Below, piece after piece: positions 44,656 through 56,585 of a DNA stretch of 64,000 bases (positions are counted from its first letter, which is position 1; every line of letters starts with the position of its first letter). Under the pieces are notes generated by a model. The model was not told where the DNA came from. It saw only the letters and a program-made list of their open reading frames with translations, and ran no database searches. The DNA comes from Pollenia angustigena. Its lineage: Eukaryota > Arthropoda > Insecta > Diptera > Polleniidae. The stretch lies in the NCBI GenBank assembly GCA_930367215.1, contig OV884056.1:121270053-121334052 (forward strand). The letters are read 5' to 3'. Both the position numbers and the translations under genes were made by a program.

Positions 44656-45499
44656 AATCTAGATAAGGGTGCTTTTTTTTAATTTCACTGACTCTTTTAG
44701 TCTCGCGAACGTACAAAATGTGGGTATTCATATAAAATTCAGGAGCCTGATTCTGCCAGTCGTGATCGAGTCCTTTCTCGATTCGAAAGTAATTTAATAT
44801 CTAATTATTTCAGTCAATACTGAACGAATCGGAATGACTTTTTCAGTGTTGTAAGGCATTAATTTGAGTTTCACAATACTGAAAAAATAACTTTGATTCG
44901 TTCAGTATCGACTGAAAGAATTAGATTTATAACATTTATAATTTTTAAACGTTTTTCTGGTCATTATTTCAAACATTATGTTAAATATCATGCTTGAAAA
45001 CTATTCACAATCCTAATAAACGAAAAGATAGTTTTTGTTTCGCTCCGAAGGCTCTGCTTAGATTTATCCAAATTCTTTTTTACTTTTTTAAGAAAACAAG
45101 AAATAAGATTTGTATTTACCGTTAACTAGAATTAAAATATAGAAGAATTTTGGCATATCTAGTTTGTACTTTGTTGTGATACAGACGTGGATTTTTAACC
45201 CCGCATACGATTTGAACTATTAATTAATCATATCTGATTTTGACATATATCAGCAGCGAATGGACGCTTAAAATAAATAATATATTTTGTTATTTAAATT
45301 ATTTAACATAATAGTGAACAATTAAAACGATAAAATTAAATAAAATAAAAAAGTAAAAATATATACATACGTATGAATGTTCATACATGAATGTATGTAT
45401 ACATATTCTGAACAAAAACATTTAAGCTTAAATTTCTTACTTTTTGTGTTGTTGTAATACAATAAATAATAAAAATATTAAAAGCAAAGCAAAACGGTG
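44656..45499. other. A+T-rich DNA with one strong hairpin
   Basis: An imperfect inverted repeat of about 54 bp per arm lies at 44799-44852 and 44873-44926, both containing GAACGAATC/GATTCGTTC. It may be the core of a small MITE. Nothing else is recognised up to the Jockey element. Confidence 0.5.
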
Positions 45500-45582
45500 A
45501 AAAACAAAAACAACTCTTTGCATGAGTACGAACAGTGAAACAACACTAAGACAAAATGAAAGAAACGTTTACGTTTTAGTTA

Positions 45583-47036
45583 ATGCAAATGAAAATAATG
45601 CAGAAATACATAAAACAAAATAATATAAACTATTTAACGGCTAAGCCAATTACTCGAACACGTTCCCTATCACCCTCGGTGTTTACAAAAACAGTGGATA
45701 GTGACTCGTTAAAAAAACTACAACTAGATTTGGTGACAAGTGTTGCCAGGCCAGCAAGTATTGCCGTGACGTCAAAAACAAATTTAGTGGGAAATGATAC
45801 CATGAACTTAAACACAAATGCAATGGAAAACCCCCCTGTAAAAAGCTGACAAAAGCCTACAGTACAAGTTGGTATGGACAGGTACATAACAGTGCTTAAA
45901 CGGGGACGCAGCCCTACCTCTGTAGCAGTTGCTTCGGCCTCAAAAGTACCATCTTTTGATAAAATAAATACTCAAAATCGTTTTGCAATTCTGGATGATG
46001 TATCCTCTGAAGCACCAAACGTCATTAAACCATCCAAGCCTCCCCCGATATATCTTAGGGAGCAATATTCAAATGAGCTCATAAAGAGTTTGATATCGGT
46101 GATAGGTGAAAATTCGTTTTACGTAGCGGCTATCAAGCGTGGAAGTATAAACGAGACAAAAATACAAGTCAATCATGAGAATGATTTGCGCAAAATAGTA
46201 AGCAAATCTGAAACACTTAAAAAAAACTTTTATACCTACCAACTGAAAAGCAGTAAAGGTCTACAGGTAGTGATTAAGGGTATTGACTCATGTGTGGACC
46301 CAGAAGAGGTTAAAACATTCCTAGAAGAAAAAGACTTCAAGATAAAACATGTAGTAAATATTAAAAATAGAGAAACAATTCCCCAACCACTTTTTCGAGT
46401 GGAGTTTGAACCCGGCGACGTAAAACTTAAAAAAAAAACGAAACACATCCTATTTACAATTTAAAATATATTCTCTACAGAAGAATAACTATAGAAGAGC
46501 CGCACAAAAAAAATGGACCTGTTCAGTGCTTAAACTGCCAAGAATTTGGCCATACCAAGGCATACTGCTACTTACCCCCTGTCTGCGTAGTATGTGGTGA
46601 ACTACAAGGTACAGTTTCTTGCGATAAGTTTAAAACCGACCCCAACGTAAAAAAATGTAGCAACTGTGGCGGTTATCAAACTGCCAATTATAGAGGATGC
46701 CCTGTATATAATATCGTCAAGCAGACGGTTGGACCGAAAACAAATACCCCTCAAATCCAGGTTGCAAATCAAGTAAGCACAAATGCAATTCCAGCCCCCC
46801 AGCCTAGTAATAACAGAACCTCTTACGCTAACGTCCTAAAATCAAACCATCAGCCAATGCAAGGTGCCTCGCCAAGTAATGATGAAACTCCGGTTTCTTA
46901 TTAAAGTCGTTTAGAAAAAACCATGGAAACATTAGTGCAAACAGTAAATAATTTTACGAACACAATGGGTAATATGATGCAGGAAATGCTTAGAATGCAA
47001 TCGATGTTATTGCAAGCTGTACTTAACAAACCATGA
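45583..47036 (+). pseudogene. ORF1 (nucleic-acid-binding Gag-like protein) of the Jockey element
   Basis: The frame opens at ATG 45583, meets an in-frame TGA at 45847-45849 and continues to 46464. A frame change in the A-run 46429-46438 leads to the C-terminal third. This holds a CCHC knuckle CLNCQEFGHTKAYC (C-x2-C-x4-H-x4-C), followed by two more cysteine clusters (CVVCGELQ and CSNCGGYQ). A second stop (TAA 46902-46904) precedes a coiled-coil-like tail ending at TGA 47034-47036. The residues ITIEEPHKKNGPVQC before the knuckle are typical of Jockey ORF1, which coats element RNA. Three lesions in all. Confidence 0.85.
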
Positions 47037-49378
47037 ACTGTTTAAAAATTTGTTTTTGGAACGCAAACGGCATCCGCCAACATAAAAATGAATTAGAATA
47101 CTTTCTTAAAAATAAACAAACTGATGTCATGATGATTTCTGAAATTCATTTGACCTCAAGAAATACGTTTAAAATAAATGGTTATATACTATATGATACC
47201 AAGGACCCACGAGATAGAGCTTGTGGAGGTTCTGCCATTTTAATAAAAACCCGAGTCAAACACTACCTAATGTGTGATCATCGTGAAGATTATTTCCAAG
47301 CAACGAACATTTGCGTTGAGGAATTAAATAGAAACCTAGAAATTTCATTGTTATACTCCCCGCCTAGATTTTCAATATCGGAGGACCAATATTATAAATA
47401 TTTTAAATCATTAGGACCGTGTTTCCTAGCCGCTGGCGATTATAACGCTAAACATACCTTCTGAGGGTCGCGACTTATAACACCAAAGGGTCGTGTTTTA
47501 TTTAACACAATTTCTAAAATGGATTTAAATGTGGTAGCGAGCGGACAACCAACATATTGGCCCACTGATCATCAAAAAATACCAGATGTCATCGATTTCG
47601 GCGAGGTTAAACACATTCCCATAGAAACGATTCATGTTGAAGCCTCCCTAGAATTATCTTCCGACCACACACCTACAATTGTTACTATAATGAACCCCAA
47701 TAGAATTGTACCTCCGACTGGTTACATAGCGACGACAGCTACGCAAATTAATTGGATAAAATATAAAAAATATCTCAGTACCCATTGCACAGAAAATATT
47801 CCGCTCAGTGCACCGGATTATGTAGATCGCTCTATTGACAATTTTGATAGTTTTCTGAAAGTAGCTGTTCAACATTCCAGCGATACCCCCAAAAAAATTA
47901 AAAATAATAAAATATATTCTTCAGATGTCGAGCGGCTCTTGACTGAAAAAAGGAGAGTTCGAAGAGAGTGGCAACTTTACAGATCCCCGCAATTTAAGAT
48001 TTTATTAAAAGAGTGCACAAAAAAGCTAAGAAAGTTACTGCAGAATCAGAAAACGGCGTCTCTAGAAAAATATCTTAAGGAACTTGATGCAACTCCACAA
48101 TCTGACTACTCATTATGGCGTGCAGCAAGAAATTCAAAAAGGCCAGTTATATCTAAGCCACCATTAAGAAACTTGAATGGTAATTGGGCAAGAAACGATA
48201 TTGAAAAAGGAAATCTGTTTGTTAGGCACTTGAAAAACGTATTTACACCAAATATATTTCACAATATTGCGGTCGAGTTACCACCTGTTGCTGCTAGAGC
48301 AGCTATTCCCCTCAGATTTGAGTTAAGAGAAATCGAAAAGGCTATTTGTGACTTAAACACTAAGATGGTACTTGGTATTGATAAAATCACTAATAAAATG
48401 CTTTTGGAGCTACCTCGCATAGCAAAGAAAATTATTCTCTTTATTTTTAATGCTATCTTACGCCTTGAATTCTATCCTCAAAAATGGAAGGTTTCCTTAG
48501 TTACCATGATACCAAAGCCAGGTAAAGATCATACAAAAGTTGAGTCTTATAGGCTTATTAGCTTATTATCAAATATGTCAAAGCTGTTTGAGAAATTATT
48601 AGTTTCAAAATTAACACCGATTTTAAGTGTATTTTTCTTAATTTATACTTCGGACATGGCAACAAGCAACTATACACAAACTCCAACATTTGCAGACGAT
48701 ACAGCTTTTCTAAGCGTCCACGAAAATCGTAATGAAGCATCGCGTTACTTATAGCATCATATATTTCAACTAGAAATATGGTGACAACAATGGAGGATAA
48801 TGGTCAATGAGCAAAAATGCGTACATATAACATTCACTTTGCGCCGGGAATCTTTCCCCCCTATTACAATCAATAATCAAATAATTCCTCAACATTCGCA
48901 TGTAAAATATCTCGGTATACATCTGGATCGGCGATTAACGTGGAAATGATATATAGAGGCAAAATTAACTCAAATGAAACTAAAAGCCATTCAAATTCAT
49001 TGGCTTATTGGAAGAAATTCTGCCCTTTGTCTCGATTGCAAGCTTCTACTTTACAACTCTATCTTAAAGCCTATCTGGTGCTACGGTATTCAACTATGGG
49101 GCACTGCCTCGGCCTCTAATATCGACAAAATTCAAAGGCGCCAAAATAAACTTCTTCAAATAATCACAGCAGCTCCCTGGTATGTTAAAAACTCAAACAT
49201 TCATAAGGATCTGAATGTGCCATTAGTTAAAACTATGATTACAAAATATGCAATAAAATATTTAAAAAGGCTTGAACAACACCCAAATCCACTAGCTCGA
49301 AATATTTTTAATCATGGCGGCCACACTCGCTTAAGAAGAAGAGACACTGCAGCACTTACCCAATTAGATGAGCGATAA
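47033..49378 (+). pseudogene. ORF2 (AP endonuclease and reverse transcriptase) of the Jockey element
   Basis: An N-terminal AP-type endonuclease (47033-47680) shows CFWNANGI, the ISEIHL glutamate region, AGDYNAKH and a final SSDHTP. A stop at 47462-47464 interrupts it. The RT begins near 48310 with LREIEKAICDLN and IPKPGKD. It then jumps from KLTPIL to FLIYTSDM near 48625-48635, so the central fingers/palm motifs up to the VPQGS region are deleted. FADDTA at about 48690-48705 keeps the catalytic box. Further stops at 48751-48753 and near 48947 precede the C-terminal domain (48974-49378), which has ILKPIWCYGIQLWGTAS. The product could not copy RNA. Confidence 0.87.
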
Positions 49379-49689
49379 ACACCTATATAAGTGAACAGAA
49401 CCCGTGATGAAGAAAATTTTGTCTGGCACTGGCAGGACATAAAATAACGTATTAGGTTAAGATTTGATTAATTATTGTTAGTTCATATTTAATATATGAA
49501 GATTCAATAAAAAAAAAAAAAATCTAGTTGCAAGCTAGTTTATACTAAAGAACAAACTTATATACACCCAGGCAAAGGCGTAAAATTGCGCTTTCTTGTT
49601 GTTTTATAAAGCATTACAAACAGTATTTCTTGAATTCTCGAATTCCAGTACGTTGTTTGGCGTTAGGTTTGACAACCGTATGGTACGGT

Positions 49690-50868
49690 TTAGGGAATGG
49701 TAAATGAATTCCAAAATCGATTTTCGATTTTTTGATCGACTTTTTTTATTTCGGTTTTTGAAATCGATTAATCGAACCTCAAAATCGATTTCAAAATCGT
49801 TTAAGATTAATTTGTAAACTTATACCTTATATCACAAAGGGGGATATACCAGCATTTTTTGGCAAACTACTAGATAAATTGAACTGAGATTTTTACAGTG
49901 GGTAGATATGACTACTTTTTATATATTTCGTGTAAAAAGTGAAAATGTGTAAATTTTGAGATGTCCTTTAGAGTAACAAGTGCATGTACATTTCACATAT
50001 TAAAATTGTATTCTTGTATAGTCAGTCAGGCCTGTCACATAAATTAATTCCGAACGAAAGTCGAGTGATTTCGTATCTTGCTTCACATAAAACGAAATCA
50101 ATTTTGATCGGAATTGATTTCTGTGACAAGTCTGAATGTATGGATTGTATTTCAAAGGATTATGACAATAGTTCCTGATCGGTGCCGACTATTTATTTGC
50201 TAAGTTACTATTTCGTTAGTTTTAGAAAACAAATGTTTGCAACGACATGATGTCAGAAAGATGCAGAGATATTTCCTTGTAATTTCGTTTCTGATAGGAT
50301 AAATTACATACTTTTTGTTTTTTCACTCTTCTTATAACTAGATTTAAATATCGCTCACACACTGGTCTGTTTGAATATTAGCATATTTCCACAGGAATGC
50401 CATGGCTTAATTCATCTGTTGTGTTTCTATAATATGTTGATTTTCACGAAGCTGAATTTCAGTGTTTGGTTCGGTACGATATGTTTAGAACTGTTGTGTT
50501 CACTGTCCATTGATGACTTTAATTTCTGAAGAACAAGAGCCCTTATATTAAAGTTGGCAGTATACCAAGGGTACTAATAGATAAATACGTAAAACTACAA
50601 CGTTACCTTGGACAACTGCACAAGCATACCTACAGACGTATGTACGCACAAAAGATAAAGTTTTATTGTGTATGCCCATAATTTATCGATTTAATTAAGA
50701 TTAAAATTAAAAATTCCCAAAATTTTTATAAAAATAAAAAAATCGATTTTAAAAGCCCAAAAATCGATTTCAGTATAAAATCGCATACGTAAATTCGATT
50801 GCAAAAAGTCGATTTTTTTAAACCACAAAATGGATTTTCGATTCGATTACCATTCAAATTAATGCCTA
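49690..50868. mobile_element. Inverted-repeat element rich in AAATCGATT motifs
   Basis: The left end (TAGGGAATGGTAA then repeated AAATCGATTT) and the right end (AAATCGATTTC motifs, then ATTACCATTCAAATTAATGC) are imperfect inverses. The interior has no recognised coding. Twin at about 56698-57875. Element type unresolved. Confidence 0.5.
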
Positions 50869-51036
50869 GTGTGCTTTATTTTGGTTGCTTAAGTACTTTA
50901 ATGTATTAATGTAAATAAAAAACCTTTTTTTTTACATGTTTCTCCCAACGTTTCGTCAATTATTTGTTGACATCTTCAGGGGTTGTCTATTTAATATTTT
51001 TTTAAAATTATTTTGTAAAAAAACCATATATTATTA

Positions 51037-51186
51037 CTTTTGAATAGATTCATGAGGTCTGCTCCAGAAATATTCCTTACCATCAGATTGGAATCGGTTA
51101 TTTGGTCCGATGAGGCAAAAATTAACCGATTCCAATCTGATGGTAAGAATTATTTCTGGAGCAGACCTCATGAATCTATTCAAAAG
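51037..51186. repeat. 64-bp palindromic duplication inside the Tc1 transposase
   Basis: Arms 51037-51100 and 51123-51186 are inverse copies with about two mismatches around a 22-base spacer. The right arm is the genuine coding sense (NRFQSDGKNYFWSRPHES), and the left arm is its inverted copy. The N-terminal DNA-binding domain that should precede is absent. Twin at 58044-58193. Confidence 0.9.
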
Positions 51187-52233
51187 TATCATGTGGAACA
51201 AATCGTTAAACATGGCGGAGGTAGCTTGATGATTTGGGGCTGTTTCACTTGGTGGCATTTTGGAACTATGGTAAGAATTAATGGAATTATGAAGAAAGAG
51301 GATTACCTTCGTATTCTTCACACCCATTTACCCGATTTAGTTGACCACAGCGCTTATCCTAAGGACGAAGTCATTTTCCAACAGGACGGAAACACAAAAC
51401 ACACGGCTAAAGTCGTCAAAAAATGGCTGTCTAAACAAAAATTTCAGGTAATGAAATGGCCTGCACAGAGTCCGGATCTAAATCCAATAGAGAATTTGTG
51501 GTCCATATTGAAAAAACAATTGGGACAACACAATCGAGCGCCTAATAGTATTGAACCCTTTGGAGCCGTGTAAAGCCTAGTACTCTGTTCAAATTTGTGA
51601 AAAATGTTAAGCAACATTGATTATTCCACACGAAAATTTTGGCATTTATCAATGTTGCCAATATTGCGAGTTTGTACAATTTGACGTTTTTATTCCTTCA
51701 AAGTATGCTACATTGTTTCGTGTATGTAAACAAACGCCACATGTATTTTACTAAAATTATTGTTTTTTAATAAAAAAAAAAAGTAAATATGGATAAAAAA
51801 CTGTTACCGGTTGTGTTATTTTAATTTTTTATTTTTTTTTTTTAATATTTAGTTCATACTTTTTTGCTTTTGCTTAAAATTCCACGTGAAATAAAGGCAG
51901 CTTACATTATTTCACAGTTGTAAAAAAAATGTTGCCAGAAACATTTTGGAACTTTTTCACAAAATAAACAGAGTACAACTTCATCAACATTATTTCATAG
52001 ATATTCCGCATATTTTTTTTTCATATGCATTTTGACAGCATTTCACGTGAATTGTTGAACAGAGTACCAGGCTTAAAGGTAGAATGGGAAAATATTCCAA
52101 GTGAATTTGGAGAGAATTTGGTGGAAAGCATGCCGAGGTGTGTAAATAATGTCATTAAAAAAAAAGGTTTGTGGATGCCATACTAAAAATGGCAAATCTT
52201 AATAATACTGAAGAATCGTGCAAAACTGAGTAA
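51101..52233 (+). pseudogene. Tc1-like transposase, N-terminus lost and split by a MITE
   Basis: The core (51101-51560) reads WSDEAKINRF, HGGGSLMIWGCF, IFQQDGNTKHTA and WPAQSPDLNPIENLW. It supplies the catalytic Asp, Asp and Glu in DD34E-like spacing of the Tc1/mariner superfamily. After NRAPNSIE the frame is off by one and a 500-bp MITE (51574-52073) is inserted. The C-terminal signature EWENIPSEFGENLVESMP follows at 52083-52140, ending near 52233 after another frame change. The paired-like helix-turn-helix DNA-binding domain is missing; in its place is the inverted arm at 51037-51100. I found no clear terminal repeats of the parent element. Confidence 0.87.
51574..52073. mobile_element. 500-bp PIF-type MITE inside the Tc1 gene, TAA duplication
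   Basis: Ends AGCCTAGTACTCTGTTCAA and TTGAACAGAGTACCAGGCT. TAA lies outside both (51571-51573 and 52074-52076). The interruption of a recognisable transposase C-terminus confirms the insertion. Twin at 58581-59079. Confidence 0.82.
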
Positions 52234-52239
52234 ATTGAA

Positions 52240-52906
52240 CTGCCTTATTTGTTTATATTGAATTTTTTTGTTTTTGTTCTTTGATTACTACATTCAATGC
52301 AGTTTTTTAGCTAATATAATAAAATATAATTGTTAAAAATTTTATGAAATTCGCTCTTGTATTTAGCAAGAAATGAAGCAGTAAATATAAATATGCTGAG
52401 CATGTACTCGGTTTTGCTCGCAAGTATATATATATATATATATATATATGTTCTTATCGATCCTATAAGGAGCATAGGGCCTCAATAAATTGGTTGAACA
52501 TATTCCTGTCTTGTGCCAACGCTCTCACTTCGCCACAGATTTACCCATTCCAGCCATTTCCTCCCATAGGATGCATATATTAAATATAGCTCATTTGAAG
52601 AACTATTAAAGGGAGAGTCTTCAAACGTGGATAAATCTACTATTATGCTAAACTATAAATTTCAATATAAAAATGGGCGGGGTTGACAGACAGAGAAATA
52701 TAGTTAAGAGCCGCTGCACGCATTTTGTTGAATTTTTGGTAGTAGGATCTTCTGAGCCCCAAAATTTAAATAAAATAGCAGCGGGGGAAGTGGTACCCAC
52801 CATAGAACGCCAATGTTTAATATCGCATATCTTAAGAACTTTTATAGTGAGAATGTTGAAACTTTGCAGAAGTCACTCTTATGGTATACTATACTTTTGA
52901 AAATTA
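52240..52906. other. No recognised gene: TA microsatellite and unassigned repeat
   Basis: A TA run lies at 52423-52449. The G+C-richer part 52455-52620 reads on minus as ALAQDRNMFNQFIEALCSL, which may be a decayed retroelement remnant, but this is unsure. The open frame at 52673-52900 has no family signature. Twin at 59247-59913. Confidence 0.4.
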
Positions 52907-53370
52907 AAACAAGTAAGAGTGCTATATTTGGCTATGCCGAATCTTATATACCATTAACCATGATGAGATAAGAGCAAAAAGTTATATACATAAATAACGT
53001 TCTGTAGATAGGTATAAATAAATAATAATTGAGCCACGACAACTTTTCATTTCGTCATGCCGAAGAATATAAAAAAACAAAAAATTTATATATGTACCTA
53101 AGCCCGTTTCCTCTTTTGCCAAAGTTGATGTTTGAAATTCGTTTTATAACCTTAAAATCGTTTTTTAGAACATACAAAAATTAAATAAAAAAAATTAAAA
53201 ACAAATTCTTTTTGGGATTCGAACTGGCAATATCATCAGTCTCAGGAGAGAACTTAAAAACTCGGCTACGAATGCTTTTACTGAAGAAGCGTTAAATTAA
53301 AATATGAGTCTAGGAGCTTTTTCTTTATTTGAGCGGCATATTATATACATGCATTAATGTGTATGTGTAT
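52907..53370 (+). repeat. Head and tRNA-like part of the dispersed fly repeat, interrupted by the foldback-like element
   Basis: The head AACAAGTAAGAGTGCTATAT and the small palindrome TTGGCTATGCCGAA match the copy at 9281. An antisense tRNA-like module (53203-53275) has a B box GTTCGAATCCC and A-box-like GTAGCCGAG. The tail of this copy is missing on the left duplicate. The right duplicate keeps it at 63087-63141. Twin head at 59914-60377. Confidence 0.7.
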
Positions 53371-56072
53371 TAGACTGGTCGCATCTTGTATGGGATTTTT
53401 TTTTTTTTTAAATTTAAATGTTTGCGCTGCTTAAAATATGAGGTTTGGTGTAAGAAATCAAGTCCTAATTTTTCAGTTCAATTCGACGGTGCCTAGTCGT
53501 GCCAAGTGGGGCCCAAAGTTCCCCATATGATAAAAAAAACATCTATTCAATCAGATACTAAATGAAAAGCCGGTCTTAAAGACCGAAAATCGAAAATCTG
53601 GCTTCGTTACGATCTTCCGCAGAGAAAATACTTTAAGTATGCCAAATTTCAGCTTCCTATGTCATCAGATGGCTTCAGAAAGTTGCGGAAAGAATAGGAC
53701 ATACATGCAAACATCCTTACATACTAAGAAATTATATATTGTATAGATAGATTAAAGTATTTGCAGTTTAATATTTTAGTATGATACGAACGAAAGATTT
53801 TTAACTAATTTTAACTAATTCGGGGTCGCTGAATCCAGTGGTGCTAGCCGTTTTTTAAGGTTAGCTTTAGTTTTCGAGATATACCGTTATTTCGAAAATT
53901 AAGGATTTGCACAACATATGTTCGCGCAACTCAAAAACGCTTTAGCTTATTGAAAAACTAAAAAAAACCGAAATTCGGCAATAAAATTTACTTTAAGAAA
54001 GTTAAAACTTTTTTCTTCATATTGGCTTTGGTTTTCGAGATATACCGTTATTTCGAAAATTAGGGATGTTGCACAACATATGTTCGCGTAACTCAAAAAC
54101 GCTTTAGTTTATTGAAAAACAAAAAAAAAACCGAAATTCCGCAATAAAATTTACTTTAAGAAAGTTAAAACTTTTTTCTTCATATTGGCTTTGGTTTTCG
54201 AGATATACCGTTATTTCGAAAATTAAGGATGTTGCACAACATATGTTCGCGCAACTCAAAAACGCTTTAGCTTATTTAAAAACTAAAAAAAACCGAAATT
54301 CGGCAATAAAATTTACTTTAAGAAAGTTAAAACTTTTTTCTTCATATTGGCTTTGGTTTTCGAGATATACCGTTATTTCGAAAATTAGGGAGGTTGCACA
54401 ACATATGTTCGCGTAACTCAAAAACGCTTTAGTTTATTGAAAAACAAACAAAAAACCGAAATTCCGCAATAAAATTTACTTTAAGAAAGTTAAAACTTTT
54501 TTCTTCATATTGGCTTTGGTTTTCGAGATATACCGTTATTTCGAAAATTAAGGAGGTTGCACAACATATGTTCGCGTAACTCAAAAACGCTTTAGCTTAT
54601 TGAAAAACTAAAAAAAACCGAAATTCCGCAATAAAATTTACTTTAAGAAAGGTTAAACGTTTTTCTTGTATGCGCAGTCGTTTTAGAAACATAATTTTTT
54701 TTTCTGGAAAAAAAAATAATTTTTTTATTAAAATTTCGGAATTTTTGTTTTTAAAAATTCATAAAAAATTTAAAAATGGAGCTATGCTTCTAATTTTATA
54801 GAGTCATATAAAAAACAATATTGCAAACAAAACAAGCTATAAATGATTAAAATCTGTTCACAACTTTTGATTTTATGTATTCACAAAAGACGAACAATTT
54901 TAATTAATTTAAGAATTTTATTAAACCGCCATATGTGTATAATTGAAATTCTTATATTTTGTTAAATGTATGACCAACTCCAGTCATACATTTGACCCTT
55001 CTTGAGGCATCCTAGGCACTACACGGGCCAAAGCGTTTTTGAGTTACGCGAACATATGTTGTGCAACCTCCTTAATTTTCGAAATAACGGTATATCTCGA
55101 AAACCAAAGCCAATATGAAGAAAAAAGTTTTAACTTTCTTAAAGTAAATTTTATTGCGGAATTTCGGTTTTTTTTTTGTTTTTCAATAAACTAAAGCGTT
55201 TTTGAGTTACGCGAACATATGTTGTGCAACCTCCCTAATTTTCGAAATAACGGTATATCTCGAAAACCAAAGCCAATATGAAGAAAAAAGTTTTAACTTT
55301 CTTAAAGTAAATTTTATTGCCGAATTTCGGTTTTTTTTAGTTTTTCAATAAGCTAAAGCGTTTTTGAGTTGCGCGAACATATGTTGTGCAACATCCCTAA
55401 TTTTCGAAATAACGGTATATCTCGAAAACCAAAGCCAATATGAAGAAAAAAGTTTTAACTTTCTTAAAGTAAATTTTATTGCCGAATTTCGGTTTTTTTT
55501 AGTTTTTCAATAAGCTAAAGCGTTTTTGAGTTGCGCGAACATATGTTGTGCAAATCCTTAATTTTCGAAATAACGGTATATCTCGAAAACTAAAGCTAAC
55601 CTAAAAAAACGGCTAGCACCACTGGATTCAGCGACCCCGAATTAGTTAAAATTAGTTAAAAATCTTTCGTTCGTATCATACTAAAATATTAAACTGCAAA
55701 TACTTTAATCTATCTATACAATATATAATTTCTTAGTATGTAAGGATGTTTGCATGTAGGTCCTATTCTTTCCGCAACTTTCTGAAGCCATCAGATGACA
55801 TAGGAAGCTGAAATTTGGCATACTTAAAGTATTTTCTCTGCGGAAGATCGTAACGAAGCCAGATTTTCGGTCTTTAAGACCGGCTTTTCATCTAGTATCT
55901 GATTGAATAGATGTTTTTTTTATCATATGGGGAACTTTGGGCCCCACTTGGCACGACAAGGCACCGTCGGATTGAGCTGAAAAATTAGGACTTGATTTCT
56001 TACACCAAACCTCATATTTTAAGCAGCGCAAACATGTAAATTAAAAAAAAAAAAAAAATTGCGACCAGTCTA
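53371..56072. mobile_element. Foldback-like element with arms of 162-bp tandem repeats, 8-bp duplication
   Basis: The 2.7-kb element begins TAGACTGGTCGCA and ends with its inverse. ATGTGTAT lies outside both ends (53363-53370 and 56073-56080). Each arm starts with about 500 bp of unique inverted sequence. It continues with tandem units of 161-163 bp, each starting GTTTTCGAGATATACCG: five in the left arm (from 53870, 54031, 54194, 54356 and 54519) and four inverted in the right arm (55030-55592). A spacer of about 340 bp (54680-55020) holds only a small hairpin and no coding. The 8-bp duplication and TAG-type terminus suggest mobilisation by a hAT transposase. The overall form is that of Drosophila FB elements. 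Confidence 0.9.
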
Positions 56073-56102
56073 ATGTGTATGCGTAAAATTAAACACATTA
56101 CA

Positions 56103-56585
56103 ATGATACCAAAGCCAGGTAAAGATCATACAAAAGTTGAGTCTTATAGGCTTATTAGCTTATTATCAAATATGTCAAAGCTGTTTGAGAAATTATTAGT
56201 TTCAAAATTAACACCGATTTTAAGTGTATTTTTCTTAATTTATACTTCGGACATGGCAACAAGCAACTATACACAAACTCCAACATTTGCAGACGATACA
56301 GCTTTTCTAAGCGTCCACGAAAATCGTAATGAAGCATCGCGTTACTTATAGCATCATATATTTCAACTAGAAATATGGTGACAACAATGGAGGATAATGG
56401 TCAATGAGCAAAAATGCGTACATATAACATTCACTTTGCGCCGGGAATCTTTCCCCCCTATTACAATCAATAATCAAATAATTCCTCAACATTCGCATGT
56501 AAAATATCTCGGTATACATCTGGATCGGCGATTAACGTGGAAATGATATATAGAGGCAAAATTAACTCAAATGAAACTAAAAGCC
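56103..56585 (+). pseudogene. Jockey ORF2 fragment, duplicated
   Basis: Same internal RT deletion (KLTPIL joined to FLIYTSDM) and FADDTA box as 48506-48988, and therefore copied after that deletion. It stops abruptly at 56585, where a 590-bp deletion joins it to sequence equivalent to 49578. Confidence 0.85.

Larger units (their letters stand above)
45500..49520 (+). mobile_element. Jockey-clade non-LTR retrotransposon, nearly full length, defective
   Basis: ORF1 with zinc knuckles and ORF2 with endonuclease and RT follow each other with an overlapping ATGA junction at 47033-47036, and the element ends in an AATAAA plus A-run at 49507-49520. The 5' limit near 45500 is a guess. Multiple stops, one frameshift and an internal RT deletion make it inactive. 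A piece of its RT recurs at 56103-56585. Confidence 0.88.
48506..56102 (+). repeat. Tandem duplication 2, left copy
   Basis: The interval recurs at 56103-63107. The right copy lacks about 590 bp (48988-49577, the Jockey ORF2 tail). The remaining sequence differs by only a handful of bases, for example near 49972, 51404 and 51476. The junction joins TTACA to ATGATACC at 56102/56103, inside transposon sequence on both sides. Confidence 0.92.

Noticed and set aside
52455..52620. Retroelement coding fragment on minus (ALAQDRNMFNQF)
   Set aside because: Too short and interrupted by stops to assign to a family.
52673..52900. 75-codon frame, duplicated at 59680-59907
   Set aside because: Present in both copies of a near-identical duplication, so its conservation has no weight, and no domain is visible.
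53870..55592. CRISPR-like array
   Set aside because: Units are contiguous 162-bp tandem repeats without spacers, in inverted arms, in a eukaryotic genome.
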